Shown here in pieces: positions 23,888 through 31,170 of a DNA stretch of 49,966 nt. How positions within the stretch are numbered: position 1 is the first letter of the stretch; every line of letters begins with the position of its first letter. Origin of the DNA: JAFGGG01 sp964638895 (GTDB lineage: Bacteria > Spirochaetota > Spirochaetia > SZUA-6 > RPPD01); the NCBI GenBank assembly GCA_964638895.1, contig CAZWYY010000024.1:1-49966 (forward strand), in the 5' to 3' direction. A program made the translations under genes and the position numbers. Below the pieces are notes generated by a model. The model was not told the origin of the DNA. It searched no databases and saw only the letters and a list, made by a program, of their open reading frames with translations.

Positions 23888-24811
23888 CTATTGCTCCAAC
23901 TGCAGGCTGTAATTAAAAAGGGTGTTGATCCAGGCTTGATGGCATGGGTGAAACAGGTCCGCGAGTCTTTTGTCCAGGGAAATATACACCTTGTTGCTGA
24001 TGGTAATGGAGTTCGGCTCGGTGTATTTTGATTCTATTTCTAAAAGCTCCTTTACCATTTCACTCTTCTTTAAGGCCTCCCTGTTTTCATTGTATATATA
24101 TCCGCCCGCGTGAACCGCGAAACGGACCTTCAGGCCTTCCTGTAAGGGACAGCCCAGCCGGTTATATAGGAACAGGTCATGCAGGCTTTCCACCGCGCTT
24201 ATCACCGCCGAAAGATCCTTCCTGAAAAAGCAGAAGGCCATCAGCCCTCCGTCTCCCTGGATGTTCCAGATCCTTCCGTTCCGTTTTTCCACTGCCGCAG
24301 TGATAATGGAAAACAGGTCGCAGTAGGCCTGTTTTACGATCTTTTCGGGATAATCGCGAACCAGGCGCGTGTTCCCGGAGATATCGAACCGCAGGAAGGT
24401 CATGTTGTATTCCATGCCTTCGCGCAGCACCCCCCAGTTGGGGCTTTTGTGCAGCCTGGGGTCCTCAATAAACATGTTGTTCTCACTGTCGAACACATAA
24501 CCGTGAGTCTGAATACCGTGGATCAGATGCGACAAATAGGCAATGGGGTATTTTCTGCCTTTAAAGCCGCTGTTTTGCGCCGCGATCAACAATTGTAAAA
24601 ACTGGGGAAACAGTTTCAGCCTACAGATATCATCCACGATCTGTTTGGCGGCGTCGGCGCTGGGGATCGAGATGCTTGCCGGAAACCCGGTCTGCTCATG
24701 CAGGTTATAGTTCTGGATGCATTCACTGGCGAGCTGCACCATGGTCTGTACGGTCATGGATTCACAAAGTGCTTTTACGGCCTTATTTTTCAGGTGTGTT
24801 TTAATAATCAC
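23888..24811 (-). CDS. Class III adenylate/guanylate cyclase-like protein
   Basis: A 307-residue protein. The N-terminal 130 residues are an unrecognised mostly helical region. From about residue 138 a cyclase homology domain follows: TFLRFDISGNTRLVRDYPEK carries the first metal Asp (D143) and WNIQGDGGLMAFCFF the second (D187). AVHAGGYIYN and ELLEIESKYTEPNSITISNK correspond to the later parts of the fold. Both metal aspartates are kept, so cyclase activity is plausible. It overlaps the thioesterase gene by 4 bases (ATGA) upstream and touches the degenerate cyclase gene downstream. A cyclic-nucleotide-binding protein lies 0.5 kb upstream. Confidence 0.65.
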   Translation of the reverse strand: MIIKTHLKNKAVKALCESMTVQTMVQLASECIQNYNLHEQTGFPASISIPSADAAKQIVDDICRLKLFPQFLQLLIAAQNSGFKGRKYPIAYLSHLIHGIQTHGYVFDSENNMFIEDPRLHKSPNWGVLREGMEYNMTFLRFDISGNTRLVRDYPEKIVKQAYCDLFSIITAAVEKRNGRIWNIQGDGGLMAFCFFRKDLSAVISAVESLHDLFLYNRLGCPLQEGLKVRFAVHAGGYIYNENREALKKSEMVKELLEIESKYTEPNSITISNKVYISLDKRLADLFHPCHQAWINTLFNYSLQLEQ

Positions 24812-25233
24812 GCGGTATTTTCTCCGGGAGCCGGTTTGGAGGCCAGGAACCTCCCCGCGGCGGTGGCAATAGTTTCTCCGCTGTGGTTGGTTATTCTGCC
24901 CGAGGCCCTGATGAGGCGCATTCTCTTCTCGATCACCTCAGCCTCCACTGTAACCGATTCATCCACCTCTACCGGTTTGAGAAAGCGTACGGTAAGCTCT
25001 GCCGTAAGCGCCCAGAAACCGGCACTGCCGCAGGCGTGCGCCATGGCCTCATCCAGAAGCATGCTCAAGAGACCGCCGTGGGTAATGTTTCTCCAACCGG
25101 AAAAATGGGGCGGTATGCGGAGTTCTGTTCTGGCTTTGCCTTCCGCGGGATAGGTGAAACGCAGGTGCAGGCCGTTTGTGTTGTTTTTCCCGCAGCAAAA
25201 GCAGGTATTGTCGTTTATCGTTATGCTCTCCAT
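24808..25233 (-). CDS. PaaI-type hotdog thioesterase
   Basis: A 141-residue hotdog-fold protein. It starts with a Cys pair (FCCGKNNTNGLHL) and contains the PaaI-family helix NITHGGLLSMLLDEAMAHA followed by LTAELTVRFLKPVEV and IASGRI-like strand sequence (RASGRITNHSGETIATAAG). The family hydrolyses acyl-CoA thioesters, and the substrate here is unknown. It is the first gene of the operon with the two cyclase-like genes, overlapping the next by ATGA. ATG 25233 lies 9 bases after a -10 box with no Shine-Dalgarno, so it may be translated from a leaderless transcript. Confidence 0.85.
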   Translation of the reverse strand: MESITINDNTCFCCGKNNTNGLHLRFTYPAEGKARTELRIPPHFSGWRNITHGGLLSMLLDEAMAHACGSAGFWALTAELTVRFLKPVEVDESVTVEAEVIEKRMRLIRASGRITNHSGETIATAAGRFLASKPAPGENTA

Positions 25234-25242
25234 AGTATTAAG

Positions 25243-25270
25243 AGCATATAAAAAAATACGGAAATGTCAA
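25243..25270 (-). promoter_or_regulatory. Promoter of the thioesterase/cyclase operon
   Basis: Minus strand: TTGACA (25270-25265), 16-base spacer, TATGCT (25248-25243), then 9 bases to ATG 25233. Leader of at most a few bases; no ribosome-binding site. Confidence 0.6.
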
Positions 25271-25316
25271 AGCACCCGGATCAAAAATATTGTATATTAC
25301 TGCAACCAACCGGTCT

Positions 25317-25928
25317 TTATATCTTGATTTTATCCAGGCGGGCCCGTGGGCGAACCTTGTGAATATTCTTCACCTCTTCCGAAAACTTTTCCAGGATGAG
25401 CGGCAGTTTGTTGATAATGTCCGGATGGTCCCTGTTGATGGCGATTACCGTCACGGCTGTTTTGGCAAACACGTCTTTTTTGCGGATGCCGTCGCCGAAG
25501 GCGGCCCGGCCGAATACGCTTCCGGGTTCATACACAACCTTCTCGGCCTCAACCTTGCCGTCTTTTATCCAGAAGAACTCATGGCCGATATCTCCTTTTT
25601 TAATAATCTGTTCACCGGCTTTAAAGCTGAGTTCCCTCTGCAGGGCCTTTTCATCATCGAAACCGTATTTAATTTTGTAGGTAATGTCCAAGTCACGCAC
25701 GATCGGAAAACAGGTTTTGCCCCGCATGTACTGCTGCACCTTTTGTTTCATGGCGCCGATGGCAAAGCGTTGGGCCTCTGCCACGGAATCACTGAGTGTA
25801 ATCCCGGGAAACTCCTGGTTTATACGCACCTCTATGTCAAACAGGGGGTCCAGCACTTCCCTGCCTTCGCGTGAGAGAAAATACACGTCTCCCTTGGCTT
25901 TGGTTACGTTTATTACTCCACCTTTCAT
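25317..25928 (-). CDS. Cyclic-nucleotide-binding-domain protein without DNA-binding domain
   Basis: A 203-residue protein. The first 95 residues are unrecognised (MKGGVINVTKAKGDVYFLSR; AIGAMKQKVQQYMRGKTC). A cyclic-nucleotide-binding beta-roll follows from about residue 100: LSFKAGEQIIKKGDIGHEFF, WIKDGKVEAEKVVYEPGSVFG and DVFAKTAVTVIAINRDHP. The phosphate-binding cassette is divergent (FGRAAF instead of FGEMAL; the usual R-T/S-A appears as AKTAV), so ligand binding is uncertain. There is no helix-turn-helix. Good Shine-Dalgarno (GGAGGTG). It lies between the APC-EIIA transporter and the cyclase-like genes on the same strand. Confidence 0.7.
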   Translation of the reverse strand: MKGGVINVTKAKGDVYFLSREGREVLDPLFDIEVRINQEFPGITLSDSVAEAQRFAIGAMKQKVQQYMRGKTCFPIVRDLDITYKIKYGFDDEKALQRELSFKAGEQIIKKGDIGHEFFWIKDGKVEAEKVVYEPGSVFGRAAFGDGIRKKDVFAKTAVTVIAINRDHPDIINKLPLILEKFSEEVKNIHKVRPRARLDKIKI

Positions 25929-25997
25929 AGATGCACCTCCTCACTTTCATGTAATAAAATGTAGCACGAAAACTAAAAAACCCGATAAAAATTTTTT

Positions 25998-27893
25998 TTA
26001 CAGACTTCCCTTCCGCATGCGCTGGGTCAGCAGGATCAGGCTGCGCAGGTCCTCAAGGCTTTTTGTCTTCATCCATTTGTGTTCAAAATCCCTGTGCTGC
26101 ACGATTTGGGCGATGGCCATCAATGCCTGCAGGTGAAAGTTGCGCTCATCCGCGGTACCGGCCAGGGCGAACACCACGTTTACCAGCGGGATACCGGAGC
26201 CGTAGTGGATGCCCTGTTTGCAGCGTAGCATGATAATATCAAACAGGGATGTACCAGGGATAATAATATGGGGGATGGCCAGACCGGGATGTATGGCCGT
26301 GGATGATTCGGCCTCACGCTCCGTGAGCAGCGTAAAGATTGTCTTACTGTCCAGTTTGAATTTACGCGCGAACGTGCGGGCGATAAGCCGGAACAGTTCG
26401 TTAACCCCGATCTCTTTTTCTATATCCAAGATCGCGGCCTGTTTTATGATCTTATCAAACCGGTCCTCGATTATCCGGTCCCTTTCCATAAGAATACCCT
26501 GCAACTCGTCCGTAATAGTGCGGGACTTGATCTCTTTGGAGGTCACCCGTTCCACGATATGAATAAGCGCGGAGTCCCTTTGCGTGCGCGATTTGGAGTA
26601 CAGCATGTACCAGGCAAAAGAGGCGATGAAAAAGACAAAAGAGATCGCCAGGGTGGCAATTCCCATTTCCGCGATCAGCGCCACATAGAGAATAATTCCC
26701 GCGATCTGCAGATACGGATACAGCGGCGCCCTGTACACGGGTTTGTAGGAGATTATTTTACTTTCTCGCATCAGGATCAGTGAGAGGTTGTCCAGGGCGA
26801 ACAGGATCAGCATCATGGAGGAGGCCACCTTGACCAGGTGTTCCAGGTCCAGAAACATGATGTTGATGATCATAAACACGGAGGTGATGATGATGGATAC
26901 GGTCGGGGTTTTCAGCCGTACATTCATGTGCGCGAAGAATGAGGGGATAAGGTTGTCCCTGGCCATGGCCAGGGGGTTGCGCGAGGCGGAAAGCAGGCCG
27001 GCGTTGGCCGTGGTGATGAAGGCGAACATGGCCGCCGCGGCCATAATGATGTACCCGGGCCGGCCCAGGAACATTGCGGCGGCGGAGGATATGGGGGTGA
27101 ATGAATGCTCAAGCTGTTTTCCGCTTACTCCCACGGTAACAAAAATCGTCAGCACATAGGCGATGCTGACCACGGCAAACGAGGCGAACATGCCCCGCGG
27201 GATGGTTTTGCCCGGGTTTTTGATCTCCTCGGCTACAGAGGCGATCTTCGTCAACCCCCCGTATGAAATAAAAATCATGCCGGTAACCGTAATCACGGGC
27301 AGCCAGCCGTCCTTCAAAAACGGGTTAAAATTTTCGATATCTGCGATGTGGTTGATTCCGATCAGGGTAAAAAGCGCGAGTGCCAGAAGCAGCAGGAACA
27401 GCAGGAAATTTTGCAGCCGGGCGCTTTCTTTAACGCCCAGGATATTAAGCAGGCAGAAGACCAGGGTGAATACCACGGCGATGCCCCTGGTAATGAAATC
27501 CGCGGGAAGGGCAAGCTGCCTGAGCAGCGGCTCCAGAAAGATGCCGATACCTACCAGGGCGAACGCGCTTTTAAGACTTAGGGAAAACCATGAGGCAAAC
27601 CCGGCGAAGGTGCCGAATAGGGGGCCCAGGCTTCTGTGCACGAAAAAATAGGTGCCGCCTGATTTTGGCATGGCCGTGGCCAACTCGGTTTTGGACAACA
27701 TGGCGGGTATGATCAGCAGCGAGGCCAACAGATACCCCAATATAATCGAAGGGCCGGCCCTGGCATATATCACCGCGGGCAGGATGAAAAGGCCGGAGCT
27801 GATCATGGCCCCGCTGGCTATGCTGAACACGGAAAATACACCCAGGTCACGTTTCAGCCGATGATCACCGGTGGTTTTCTTTTCATTCGACAT
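25998..27893 (-). CDS. APC-family amino-acid permease fused to a PTS EIIA (fructose/nitrogen type) domain
   Basis: A 631-residue fusion. Residues about 15-440 are an APC-superfamily transporter with about twelve helices. The start FSVFSIASGAMISSGLFILP is the substrate-binding unwound helix 1, and GGTYFFVHRSLGPLFG and EEIKNPGKTIPRGMF are classic. After a charged linker (about 445-490), a PTS EIIA type 2 domain occupies the C-terminus. It has LLTEREAESSTAIHPG then LAIPHIIIPGT, with H542 as the phospho-accepting histidine, and YGSGIPLVNVVFALAG. Phosphorylation by HPr or NPr would therefore gate amino-acid transport by energy or nitrogen state. Starts at ATG 27893 behind GGGGAAAG. Substrate unknown. 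Confidence 0.9.
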   Translation of the reverse strand: MSNEKKTTGDHRLKRDLGVFSVFSIASGAMISSGLFILPAVIYARAGPSIILGYLLASLLIIPAMLSKTELATAMPKSGGTYFFVHRSLGPLFGTFAGFASWFSLSLKSAFALVGIGIFLEPLLRQLALPADFITRGIAVVFTLVFCLLNILGVKESARLQNFLLFLLLLALALFTLIGINHIADIENFNPFLKDGWLPVITVTGMIFISYGGLTKIASVAEEIKNPGKTIPRGMFASFAVVSIAYVLTIFVTVGVSGKQLEHSFTPISSAAAMFLGRPGYIIMAAAAMFAFITTANAGLLSASRNPLAMARDNLIPSFFAHMNVRLKTPTVSIIITSVFMIINIMFLDLEHLVKVASSMMLILFALDNLSLILMRESKIISYKPVYRAPLYPYLQIAGIILYVALIAEMGIATLAISFVFFIASFAWYMLYSKSRTQRDSALIHIVERVTSKEIKSRTITDELQGILMERDRIIEDRFDKIIKQAAILDIEKEIGVNELFRLIARTFARKFKLDSKTIFTLLTEREAESSTAIHPGLAIPHIIIPGTSLFDIIMLRCKQGIHYGSGIPLVNVVFALAGTADERNFHLQALMAIAQIVQHRDFEHKWMKTKSLEDLRSLILLTQRMRKGSL

Positions 27894-27911
27894 GGTCTTT
27901 CCCCGCCTATA

Positions 27912-28739
27912 TTATGGGATTTTTTCATCAAGCCAATCAAATGTTTTTGGGATTATCTCCTCAGGAATATAACTCCAGCCTTCATGCTCCAGAGTTGTGA
28001 TATCCCATCCCTGTGAGGATGAAAAATCAGACAGCAGTTTGACGGTTCTCCCCCTGCCCACTGTTTTTGTCCCCCAGAACAGGAATCCCGGCATTTTGAA
28101 TTCCAACGGTATAAAATCATGGGATAGAAAATTATCCATGATAAAACCGGAACCGCCGTATCCTGTTATAAAGGCGGAAAACAGCCTCCGTCCGGGTGAG
28201 ATTTCAAGGTTGGCAAGCAGCATGGTGTTCGTAAGATAGGTAAGGCCGAACAGGCATATCTTATCATCGCGCACGGGGAAATTGAGTCTCATTGTGATGA
28301 TCATCTCCTGAATATTCCGGATGTCCGCGCTGTTTTCGTTTTCCTCCCAGCACGGATGTGTGGAATGGACCGAGCATAAAATATATCCCCTGCGCTCGGC
28401 TTGTTGTATCCAGCTGTGGTGTGAAAGAAAATTAAAATCATCCATGTCGGGAGACGGGACCTCCAGATTAAGCATGGGATGAAGCAAGATGATGAGCGGG
28501 TATTTTTTGCTCTTTTCAAAGGTTGACGGCAGGTAGTAGCTGCCCAATTCGGCGCGTAATACCTTTCCCGGTATGCAATCCAGTTTTTGAATATCCGTAA
28601 TCGCCGGTTCATTATGGGCAAGTAATAAAGGAGATGAGGTGGCCTTTTGCCAATTTTCCAAAAAAGTTCGTTCACTGGGGTTTGAACAGGCAGTAAGGCT
28701 GACTATTATAAAACAGACCGTTACCAACATTTTTTTCAT
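27912..28739 (-). CDS. Lipoprotein with alpha/beta-hydrolase-like fold, atypical nucleophile
   Basis: About 275 residues from ATG 28739. The signal peptide ends in a good lipobox (MLVTVCFIIVSLTAC, SLTA-C). The core resembles PHB-depolymerase-type esterases: KKYPLIILLHPMLNLEVPSP (oxyanion region), then WIQQAERRGYILCSVHSTHP. Where the nucleophile elbow should be, KICLFGLTYLTNTML reads G-L-T-Y-L instead of G-x-S-x-G. A late His is available in LEHEGWSYIP. It may be a non-catalytic or threonine-type relative. The promoter leaves seven bases before the ATG and there is no Shine-Dalgarno (leaderless). Confidence 0.65.
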   Translation of the reverse strand: MKKMLVTVCFIIVSLTACSNPSERTFLENWQKATSSPLLLAHNEPAITDIQKLDCIPGKVLRAELGSYYLPSTFEKSKKYPLIILLHPMLNLEVPSPDMDDFNFLSHHSWIQQAERRGYILCSVHSTHPCWEENENSADIRNIQEMIITMRLNFPVRDDKICLFGLTYLTNTMLLANLEISPGRRLFSAFITGYGGSGFIMDNFLSHDFIPLEFKMPGFLFWGTKTVGRGRTVKLLSDFSSSQGWDITTLEHEGWSYIPEEIIPKTFDWLDEKIP

Positions 28740-28746
28740 GATAATA

Positions 28747-28775
28747 AGTGTACAATAGATTTTTTTTATTTTCAA
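28747..28775 (-). promoter_or_regulatory. Promoter of the 27912-28739 lipoprotein, leaderless arrangement
   Basis: Minus strand: TTGAAA (28775-28770), 17-base spacer, TACACT (28752-28747), then exactly seven bases to ATG 28739. Confidence 0.6.
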
Positions 28776-28857
28776 GAACGGTATACCAGCCCGGCAATTT
28801 TGAAATTGCCCGCCGCAGCACGCAAAATGTGAATTGCAGAAATTATCCGGATGGTTA

Positions 28858-28887
28858 TTGACAATATATCTTTAAAATGTTTATATT
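28858..28887 (+). promoter_or_regulatory. Promoter of the ilv leader/acetolactate synthase unit
   Basis: TTGACA (28858-28863) and TATATT (28882-28887) with an 18-base spacer, or TTATAT with 17. The predicted start is about 10 bases before the leader-peptide ATG at 28903. Confidence 0.75.
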
Positions 28888-28902
28888 TTAACAAGAAAAA
28901 TC

Positions 28903-28995
28903 ATGAGATTATTCCGTGCAAACCTTAATTTGAATCTTCTCGTACTTGTAGTAGTAGTAACTCATTGCGCGCAAGGTTTGCACCAAAAGACCTGA
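28903..28995 (+). CDS. ilv leader peptide, 30 residues, rich in Leu and Val codons
   Basis: The frame reads MRLFRANLNLNLLVLVVVVT and then HCAQGLHQKT before TGA 28993-28995. Six Leu and five Val codons fall in the first 19, including four consecutive GTA. There are no Ile codons, so the sensor reads leucyl- and valyl-tRNA charging. The ribosome-binding site is weak (AAGAAAAA). The control codons lie exactly in the loop of an 11-base perfect inverted repeat (28916-28926/28973-28983). It is the sensor of the attenuator preceding the acetolactate synthase gene, as in classical ilv leaders. Confidence 0.88.
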   Translation: MRLFRANLNLNLLVLVVVVTHCAQGLHQKT

Positions 28996-29054
28996 TATCG
29001 GGTCAATAAGGGAAGAGAAGCCCCTGGAGGTGTGAACCTGCAGGGGCTTTTTTT
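28916..29054 (+). promoter_or_regulatory. ilv transcription attenuator (pause, antiterminator and terminator hairpins)
   Basis: Segment 1 GTGCAAACCTT (28916-28926) pairs perfectly with segment 2 AAGGTTTGCAC (28973-28983). Segment 2, at 28974-28984, also pairs with segment 3 GGTGTGAACCT (29029-29039) through 11 consecutive pairs, two of them G-U. The terminator uses AAGCCCCTG (29018-29026) with CAGGGGCTT (29041-29049), an inner AGGT/ACCT, and a run of seven T. Pairing 2:3 consumes the top of the terminator. A ribosome stalled at Leu/Val codons would cover segment 1, free segment 2 and allow read-through. Confidence 0.88.
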
Positions 29055-29145
29055 ATGCCCCGCGGGTTACGGGACGGGGGGTGGGAGCGTGGGCGCGACC
29101 ACCTAAAGTCACGGCGTAATCTTTATGTTGAAGAGGAGTAAGAGT

Positions 29146-30825
29146 ATGAACATGAACGGAGCGGAGCTTATCATCAGGCTGCTGGAGAGACAGGGTATCC
29201 GAACCGTAACGGGAATTCCGGGGGGAGCCAACCTGCCGTTGTACTACGCGCTGGCCCACAGCCGGATCAGGCACGTGCTTGCCCGTCATGAGCAGGGCGC
29301 CGGTTTCATGGCCCAGGGTATGGCGCGTTCCACGGGCCGGGCGGCCGTGTGCTTTGTGACCTCCGGACCGGGGGTCACAAACGCGATCACGGCGGTGGCG
29401 GATGCCATGTTGGATTCGGTGCCGTTGATCCTCATCTGCGGCCAGGTGCCGGGTCCACTGCTGGGTACGGACGCTTTCCAGGAGATCGACACGGTCGGGC
29501 TTGCCCGGCCGGTGTGTAAAAAAAGTTACCTGGTAAAGAAGGCGGAGGACATCCTGCGGATCATCCCCGCGGCATTTACGGCTGCCGAAAGCGGCAGGCC
29601 GGGACCGGTGGTGATCGACATCCCCAAGGACATCCAACTGGCTTCGGTGGAGGTTGCCGTGTGGCCTTCACCGGGCGGCAGAGTGAAGACAGCCGGATCG
29701 CGAAACGGGCGCATGGTGAAACGGATCGCCCATGAAATCAATTTTGCGCTGCGGCCCGTGCTTTACGTGGGAGGCGGCATAATCGCCTCAGATACGCATG
29801 AGGAGCTTTTATGCCTGGCCAGGACCGGCGGCATACCCATAGTGTCCACCCTGATGGGATTGGGATGCGTTCCCGCGAGTGATCCGTTGTTTTTGGGCAT
29901 GCTGGGTATGCACGGCTCCCGTGCCGTAAATCTTATTCTGGACAAAACCGATCTCTTAATCGCCCTGGGTGTGCGCTTTGACGACCGGGCCACGGGCAGG
30001 GTGAGTGAGTTTTGCCCGCAAGCCGGGATTATTCACATCGATATCGACCACAAAGAGCTTCATAAAATCAAGAAAGCGGATCATGCCTTGTGGGGGGACC
30101 TCAAGGTCGTGTTCAAGGAGCTTTTGCCCCTGATCCGGAAAAACAGCAGAACCGCCTGGATAAACCAGGCATGTAAATACCGAGACAGCATTCCTCCGGC
30201 CCCGACACCGGGACCGGACGCGGAAGCCGCCCGTCCGCTTACCCTGCTGGGCAGACTGGGTGAACTGGTCCCGCATGAGACCATTGTGTGTACCGATGTG
30301 GGGCAGCACCAGATGTGGACGGCGCAGGGTTTTGCCTTCAAGCGGCCGCGCACGTTTCTGACCTCCGGAGGATTGGGGACCATGGGATTCGGCCTGCCCG
30401 CGGCCATAGGCGCGGCCCTGGCCAATCCGGATAAACCGGTCCTGTGTATCAGCGGAGACGGCTCATTGTATATGAACATACAGGAGCTTGCCACCCTGGC
30501 CGAGTTGGAGCTGAATGTTATCATTATTCTGTTTAACAACAACGAGTTGGGCCTGGTGCGCCAGCAGCAGGAGCTGTTCTACGGAAAAGTGTACTCTGCG
30601 TCACGCTTTAAACATACGCCGGATTTCGCTGCGTTGGCCCGGGAATTCGGAATAAGGGGTATAAAACTGGAAACGGCGGACCGCCTGCCGGATGCGGTTT
30701 CCCGCGAGTTGGAGTACGGGGGGCCGGCGCTGATCGAGGTGCCGGTGTCCTCCGCTGAAAACGTGTTTCCCATGGTGCCCCCGGGCAAGGCCAACCGGGA
30801 GATGATCTGGAGCGCTGCCCCATAA
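29146..30825 (+). CDS. ilvB: Acetolactate synthase, catalytic (large) subunit
   Basis: A 559-residue ThDP enzyme condensing pyruvate (or pyruvate with 2-oxobutyrate) in branched-chain amino-acid synthesis. The cofactor glutamate is E49 in RHEQGAGFMAQG. The FAD/central domain contains LGTDAFQEIDTVGL and SGRPGPVVIDIPKDIQLA, and the ThDP/Mg motif is SGDGSLYMNIQELAT to FNNNELGLVRQQQ. The C-terminal ENVFPMVPPGKANREMI strongly resembles enteric IlvG. ATG 29146 is preferred because GAGGAG (29133-29138) is 7 bases upstream; ATG 29125 is less likely. No small regulatory subunit (ilvN) is adjacent. Expression is controlled by the Leu/Val leader upstream. Confidence 0.94.
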   Translation: MNMNGAELIIRLLERQGIRTVTGIPGGANLPLYYALAHSRIRHVLARHEQGAGFMAQGMARSTGRAAVCFVTSGPGVTNAITAVADAMLDSVPLILICGQVPGPLLGTDAFQEIDTVGLARPVCKKSYLVKKAEDILRIIPAAFTAAESGRPGPVVIDIPKDIQLASVEVAVWPSPGGRVKTAGSRNGRMVKRIAHEINFALRPVLYVGGGIIASDTHEELLCLARTGGIPIVSTLMGLGCVPASDPLFLGMLGMHGSRAVNLILDKTDLLIALGVRFDDRATGRVSEFCPQAGIIHIDIDHKELHKIKKADHALWGDLKVVFKELLPLIRKNSRTAWINQACKYRDSIPPAPTPGPDAEAARPLTLLGRLGELVPHETIVCTDVGQHQMWTAQGFAFKRPRTFLTSGGLGTMGFGLPAAIGAALANPDKPVLCISGDGSLYMNIQELATLAELELNVIIILFNNNELGLVRQQQELFYGKVYSASRFKHTPDFAALAREFGIRGIKLETADRLPDAVSRELEYGGPALIEVPVSSAENVFPMVPPGKANREMIWSAAP

Positions 30826-30921
30826 GCGCGTCCGGTGGCGGCAACAGAAAAATGACACATGCCCGCCCATGTCCGCGGCTTTGTGCAGCTTTATATAAGC
30901 CAAAAAATCCTCATCGGCCTC

Positions 30922-30950
30922 TTGACAAAATAAAAAGAATGCTTTAAAAA
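30922..30950 (+). promoter_or_regulatory. Promoter of the trp operon
   Basis: TTGACA (30922-30927) followed by a 17-base spacer and TAAAAA (30945-30950), or TTAAAA with 16. Strong -35, weak -10, as expected for a regulated promoter. No clear TrpR-type operator palindrome was seen. Confidence 0.55.
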
Positions 30951-30957
30951 TAACGGC

Positions 30958-31023
30958 ATGAAACTATTAGGTAGATCTAATACTTCATTTACTGCATGCC
31001 CCAACTGGTGGTGGTTCAGGTAA
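30958..31023 (+). CDS. trpL: trp leader peptide with three consecutive Trp codons
   Basis: ATG 30958 opens a 21-codon frame, MKLLGRSNTSFTACP followed by NWWWFR, ending TAA 31021-31023. The three adjacent TGG codons at 31006-31014 are the classic sensor of tryptophanyl-tRNA charging. No strong Shine-Dalgarno is seen. The Trp codons lie in the loop of a hairpin formed by CTGCATGC (30992-30999) and GCATGCAG (31035-31042), the expected pause structure. It lies directly upstream of two terminators and trpE. Confidence 0.9.
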   Translation: MKLLGRSNTSFTACPNWWWFR

Positions 31024-31104
31024 CAACCAGAACCGCATGCAGGACGTGTAAGCCGCGGATTCTGGTTCTATGATTTGTAGCCAGGGTCTACGGCTTATTT
31101 TTTT
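30992..31104 (+). promoter_or_regulatory. trp attenuator: pause hairpin, antiterminator and first terminator
   Basis: Pause stem: 30992-30999 with 31035-31042. Antiterminator: AACCAGAA (31025-31032) plus CCGC (31033-31036) pair with TTCTGGTT (31060-31067) plus GCGG (31055-31058), leaving one bulged A. First terminator: TAAGCCG (31049-31055) with CGGCTTA (31091-31097), inner CTGG/CCAG, followed by seven T (31098-31104). The antiterminator shares bases with the terminator's ascending arm, so the two are mutually exclusive. Confidence 0.85.
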
Positions 31105-31108
31105 AGGT

Positions 31109-31150
31109 AAGCCGCTTACCCTGTATTACAGGGGACTGCGGCTTTTTTTT
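31109..31150 (+). terminator. Second intrinsic terminator, between trp attenuator and trpE
   Basis: AAGCCGC (31109-31115) pairs with GCGGCTT (31138-31144); an inner CCCTGT/ACAGGG (31119-31124/31128-31133) closes on loop ATT; eight T follow. It lies 6 bases before the trpE Shine-Dalgarno. Its arms repeat the TAAGCCGC and CGGCTT of the first terminator, so cross-pairing between the two hairpins is possible. Confidence 0.85.
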
Positions 31151-31170
31151 GGTGTGAGGAGGGAATAATC

